A stretch of 64,000 nucleotides of DNA from the NCBI RefSeq assembly GCF_002289565.1, contig NZ_NTFY01000076.1, forward strand, positions 1 through 64,000. Reading direction: 5' to 3'. Both the position numbers and the translations under genes were made by a program. Under the pieces are notes generated by a model. The model did not search any database. It had not been told where the DNA came from and saw only the letters and a list, made by a program, of their open reading frames with translations. Each line of letters begins with the position of its first letter. Positions within the stretch are counted from its first letter, which is position 1. Below are positions 61,174 through 64,000 of this stretch, piece by piece. Source of the stretch: Rhodopirellula sp. SM50. GTDB lineage: Bacteria > Planctomycetota > Planctomycetia > Pirellulales > Pirellulaceae.

Positions 61174-64000
61174 CTAGGGGTGTGGACGGTCTTCGTCCGA
61201 TGACATCCACTGCCCGGCGGGTTTTAACCCTTCGGTTTGCCAGACGTGCACGACACCGGTTTGGCCGGAGGAAAACACGCGGCTTGCGTCCGCGCTGATC
61301 CCGAGGGTGAACAGGAAATCGCCCGGGGCAGCTGCTGCCGCGACCGACCCGCCGTTGTTGGTTTCGTGAATCCGCAATTGTCCGTCGGCACAGCTGCTGG
61401 CCACGCGTGTGCTGTCGCCCACAAATGCCACCGCGGTGACTTCATCGGGAAATCCGCCGATGGTGCGTTTTTGTTGGCCGGTTTCCACGTCCCATGTCTT
61501 GATCGTTCCGTCGGCGCTTCCGCTGGCAATCAGGCGACCGTCCTGTTTCCAAGCCACCGAGAGGACATGGTGGGTGTGTCCATCGAGTGCACCGACGACT
61601 GCTTCGGTCTGCACATCCAACAAGCGGATGGTCTTGTCGGCCGATGCGGTCACGAGCAGACGGTCATCGGGCGAGAAACGAACACACAGCACCGAATCAC
61701 TGTGCAGATCGTCGAACCGACGCAACACGTCACCGCTGGACGTGGAGACGATCAGCACTTGTCCTCGTCGGCTGGGGGTCCCACTGCCGATCGCGATCGA
61801 TCGGCCGTCGCCGCGGAAATCCAATGACGTCACGCGGTCGGAAAGAAGGTCGGACTCAAGCCCACCGATCGTTCGCTCGAGAACCCACCGCTGTCGTGAA
61901 TCAATCATCAAGGGAGGTCCGCTGTGACGATGGACGACCAGCTGGTGTTGATCCAGGAAGTAGGCGTCGGCGAAAACGTTGGAGCCTTTGGCGTCGGAAA
62001 GCTGGAATCGTTCCAGCGGCGTCGCATCAGTCAATTGAAAGGTCCGCACGCCGCCATCGACATCGACCACGGCGAGCGACGCCTCGTCGTCGGACAACGC
62101 GATGGATACGATCGCGGCAGATTGATTCTGGCGATCCACGGCGCTGGTGTGGCGATGTTTCAGATCCGTCAGACGATTGTTTCGCTTCCGCAGGATCTCT
62201 TGGTGCTTGGGCAGATTCGCAGACGCACGATCTCGCGTCTTGTTTGCCGTCACCAAAGCTTGCTCGCGCTCGGCTGCGTCGGCCTGTTTCTTTTCGACCT
62301 CTTTCTCGACCGCGGCAAGGGACTCGCGCTGTTTGGTGAGTGTTGCTTTGGCGGATTCGAGCTGCTTGGCCGCGTCAGCCGCCGCCGCTTTGGACTTCGT
62401 CAGGGTTTCGCCGGCGACCGCGCTGGTTTGCGTGACGCTGGCCAGTTTCGTTTTCTTTTCTTCGACTTGCTTTGCAATGGCCTCGGCGGACTGTTTCGCA
62501 GCGGCCAGCATTCGATTGGCTTCGTCGACTTTCGCCTGGGCCAATTGAACTTGCGTGACGGCCGTCGCGGATTGTTGTTCCAACGGTTGCAAGGCGGTTT
62601 TCAACGCTTCCATTTGAGCCTGGTTTTTGGCGATCAAGGCTTCGGCATCCGCAGCGGCCCGCGTCGCCGCGTCGATCTTCGCTTGGGACTCGACGATGCT
62701 TTTCTCGGTGCCCGCGATCTGTTTGCTCGTTTCGTCTCGCTGCTTGGCTTTTTCATCGAGTTCCTTGACCGCTTTTTCACGAGCCTCGGTCACTTTGGCC
62801 AGCGCCGCTTCCTCTTTTTCCAGCAACTGATTGAGTTCTTTCGTCTTGCCCTGCAGTGTTTGTAGCCACGACTGTTCGCGTTTGACATCCCGATCCAGCG
62901 AGGCGATTTGAAGCTGCGATTGGCGGTTACCGAGATACGTCTGCATCAGCTTTCCGTCAGCGAGGTCCCAGCGTTTTGCGATCCCATCGCTACCACCGGT
63001 GACGATGGTCTTGCCCGCTTTGTCGATGGCGAGTGCTTGAATGCTCGAACCGTGGGCAAGTTCAATCACAACCTTGTCAGACGCTGCGTCGATCAGTTTG
63101 GCAACGCCCGATGCGGTGCCGACGACCAAGGTGCCGGGAGCGGAAAACGCGATCGAGGTGGCATCGCTGATCGCGTCGATCGATTGCGAGGGGTGCGGTT
63201 GGTCACCGTCAAACAACCGGACTTGACCGTCAATGCCGAGGGAGGCGACGAAGTTGCTGTCGGGGCTCTGTGTGACTGCAGCGATGGCATGATCCAGTTT
63301 GAGCCGTGCGATGGATGCTCCATCTTGAGCACCATAGATGACAATGTCTCCGCTTTCGTATCCCACGACCAGTTGTTCGGGTTGCGACCAGACGATCCCG
63401 GCGACCCGTCCAAGGCTCGGCAGGGTGTGCCGCAACTCCGGTGACGCGGTCTGCCAGATTTCGACGTCACCGATGGCATTGACGACTGCGACCGAACCCC
63501 GGTCGGGACTGACGGTGGTTGGCCCGGATGCGTGGCGAAGGGCAAGCGGAACGACGGGTTCGGTCGGTTGTCGTTTCCAGATTCGAACGGTTCGGTAGCC
63601 GCCGGTGGCAATGCGATCGGCCCAGGGGGAAAATGCGATGGCTTGGACGACGTCAAAGTCCGCGACGCCGGGCTGGGGAAGGCTTTCGTCGATCAGATTC
63701 CCAACGTGCTGACCGGACTGTGAATCGCGCAGTTCAACCCGATTGGCGTGCCCGACCGCGATCCAGCGGTTGTCCGGTGAAACGGCGAGCGAATAACTGT
63801 TGCGAATCGAATCGGGGATGGGTTGCCAATCGATCGCATCGTCGACGGCGTGTGCGTCCAAGATCGCGCCCTGGTTGATCCAGGTCCGCAACAACGCAAG
63901 CTCTTGGGGTGTCAATCGTTTGGCGCCCACCGTGTTGTCGTCCGGTGGCATCGGATCATCGTCATCGCTGACGCGTCGATACAGAACACTCGATTCGGGT
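61174..64000 (-). CDS. Cytochrome-WD40-coiled-coil protein, partial (N-terminus off the window)
   Basis: The frame is open to base 64000, so the true start lies beyond the edge. About 940 residues are visible. The first 50 (YRRVSDDDDPMPPDDNTVGA, then LTPQELALLRTWINQGA) are the end of a planctomycete cytochrome C (PSCyt1-like) domain, whose CxxCH is out of view. WD40 blades follow to about residue 350 (SLAVSPDNRWIAVGHANRVE, AIDKAGKTIVTGGSDGIAKR). A long coiled coil spans roughly 350-620, and another WD40 set ends the protein (SVLCVRFSPDDRLLVTASAD, SVAWKQDGRLIASGSADGTI). It is probably a secreted haem protein with a scaffold function. An ATG at 63951 lies inside the cytochrome domain and is not the start. 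Confidence 0.88.
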   Translation of the reverse strand, partial: PESSVLYRRVSDDDDPMPPDDNTVGAKRLTPQELALLRTWINQGAILDAHAVDDAIDWQPIPDSIRNSYSLAVSPDNRWIAVGHANRVELRDSQSGQHVGNLIDESLPQPGVADFDVVQAIAFSPWADRIATGGYRTVRIWKRQPTEPVVPLALRHASGPTTVSPDRGSVAVVNAIGDVEIWQTASPELRHTLPSLGRVAGIVWSQPEQLVVGYESGDIVIYGAQDGASIARLKLDHAIAAVTQSPDSNFVASLGIDGQVRLFDGDQPHPSQSIDAISDATSIAFSAPGTLVVGTASGVAKLIDAASDKVVIELAHGSSIQALAIDKAGKTIVTGGSDGIAKRWDLADGKLMQTYLGNRQSQLQIASLDRDVKREQSWLQTLQGKTKELNQLLEKEEAALAKVTEAREKAVKELDEKAKQRDETSKQIAGTEKSIVESQAKIDAATRAAADAEALIAKNQAQMEALKTALQPLEQQSATAVTQVQLAQAKVDEANRMLAAAKQSAEAIAKQVEEKKTKLASVTQTSAVAGETLTKSKAAAADAAKQLESAKATLTKQRESLAAVEKEVEKKQADAAEREQALVTANKTRDRASANLPKHQEILRKRNNRLTDLKHRHTSAVDRQNQSAAIVSIALSDDEASLAVVDVDGGVRTFQLTDATPLERFQLSDAKGSNVFADAYFLDQHQLVVHRHSGPPLMIDSRQRWVLERTIGGLESDLLSDRVTSLDFRGDGRSIAIGSGTPSRRGQVLIVSTSSGDVLRRFDDLHSDSVLCVRFSPDDRLLVTASADKTIRLLDVQTEAVVGALDGHTHHVLSVAWKQDGRLIASGSADGTIKTWDVETGQQKRTIGGFPDEVTAVAFVGDSTRVASSCADGQLRIHETNNGGSVAAAAAPGDFLFTLGISADASRVFSSGQTGVVHVWQTEGLKPAGQWMSSDEDRPHP

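Noticed and set aside
63949-63951. ATG as the start of the WD40 protein
   Set aside because: Reading upstream to the edge gives YRRVSDDDDPMPPDD, part of the cytochrome domain, so the gene continues beyond the window.

Overview
The window is about 64 kb of GC-rich chromosomal DNA from a planctomycete, most likely a Pirellulaceae member close to Rhodopirellula or Rubripirellula. This is inferred from gene content, not from a database search. The markers are three giant secreted PVC-type dehydrogenases with HEAT repeats and Planctomycete-type haem domains, a sulfatase, a DUF1559 prepilin-like protein, a DUF6807 (PmoA-like) protein, a cytochrome/WD40 protein, a Hanks kinase with a membrane C-terminus, and many short palindromic intergenic repeats. 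I found no rRNA, tRNA, CRISPR array, prophage or insertion sequence.

Layout. 0-8 kb: a small unknown protein, a membrane-anchored unknown, a secreted amidohydrolase, AMP nucleosidase, and a coupled pair of TPR-AAA ATPase and TPR membrane protein. 8-16 kb: a dihydroorotate dehydrogenase of unusual active-site type, a CBM9-like secreted protein divergent from a coupled sulfatase/DUF6807 pair, an aldo/keto reductase, a DUF4430 lipoprotein, a 205-bp tandem duplication and a zinc-ribbon protein. 16-21 kb: a c-type cytochrome, then a HEAT/haem protein and a ThuA-NPCBM-dehydrogenase that look like one system split over two genes. 21-26 kb: a FAD/Fe-S oxidoreductase coupled to moaD, moaE and a cysteine desulfurase. 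26-31 kb: a single-chain SGNH-dehydrogenase-HEAT-haem protein and a YdcF-like protein. 31-36 kb: an orphan NarL-type response regulator with a clear terminator, and a guanine-deaminase-like gene overlapping dinB. 36-43.5 kb: a giant multi-domain secretin, a lipoprotein, a potassium-channel-like protein with a zinc-ribbon tail, and a PQQ-like propeller lipoprotein. 43.5-51 kb: a Nudix protein, an IscS-like desulfurase, a second split dehydrogenase (with a dead SGNH domain) and a cupredoxin-cytochrome protein. 51-64 kb: a kinase, small lipoproteins, aldose epimerase with a zinc alcohol dehydrogenase, an EamA transporter, a His-rich lipoprotein, a DUF1559 prepilin, an acetyltransferase, a Tat-exported Gfo/Idh/MocA oxidoreductase, and the C-terminal part of a cytochrome/WD40/coiled-coil protein that runs off the right edge.

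How the genes fit together. Much of the content points to periplasmic or surface oxidation of carbohydrates: sulfatase, CBM9, epimerase, ThuA, Gfo/Idh, and the PVC dehydrogenases with their cytochromes. The most interesting signal is modular assembly of the PVC dehydrogenases. One has its haem domain fused. The other two lack it and sit beside a separate secreted haem protein, in one case carrying a blue-copper domain. Other notable points are the Moco sulfur-transfer cluster, the guanine deaminase/DinB overlap, and at least six families of palindromic or tandem intergenic repeats.
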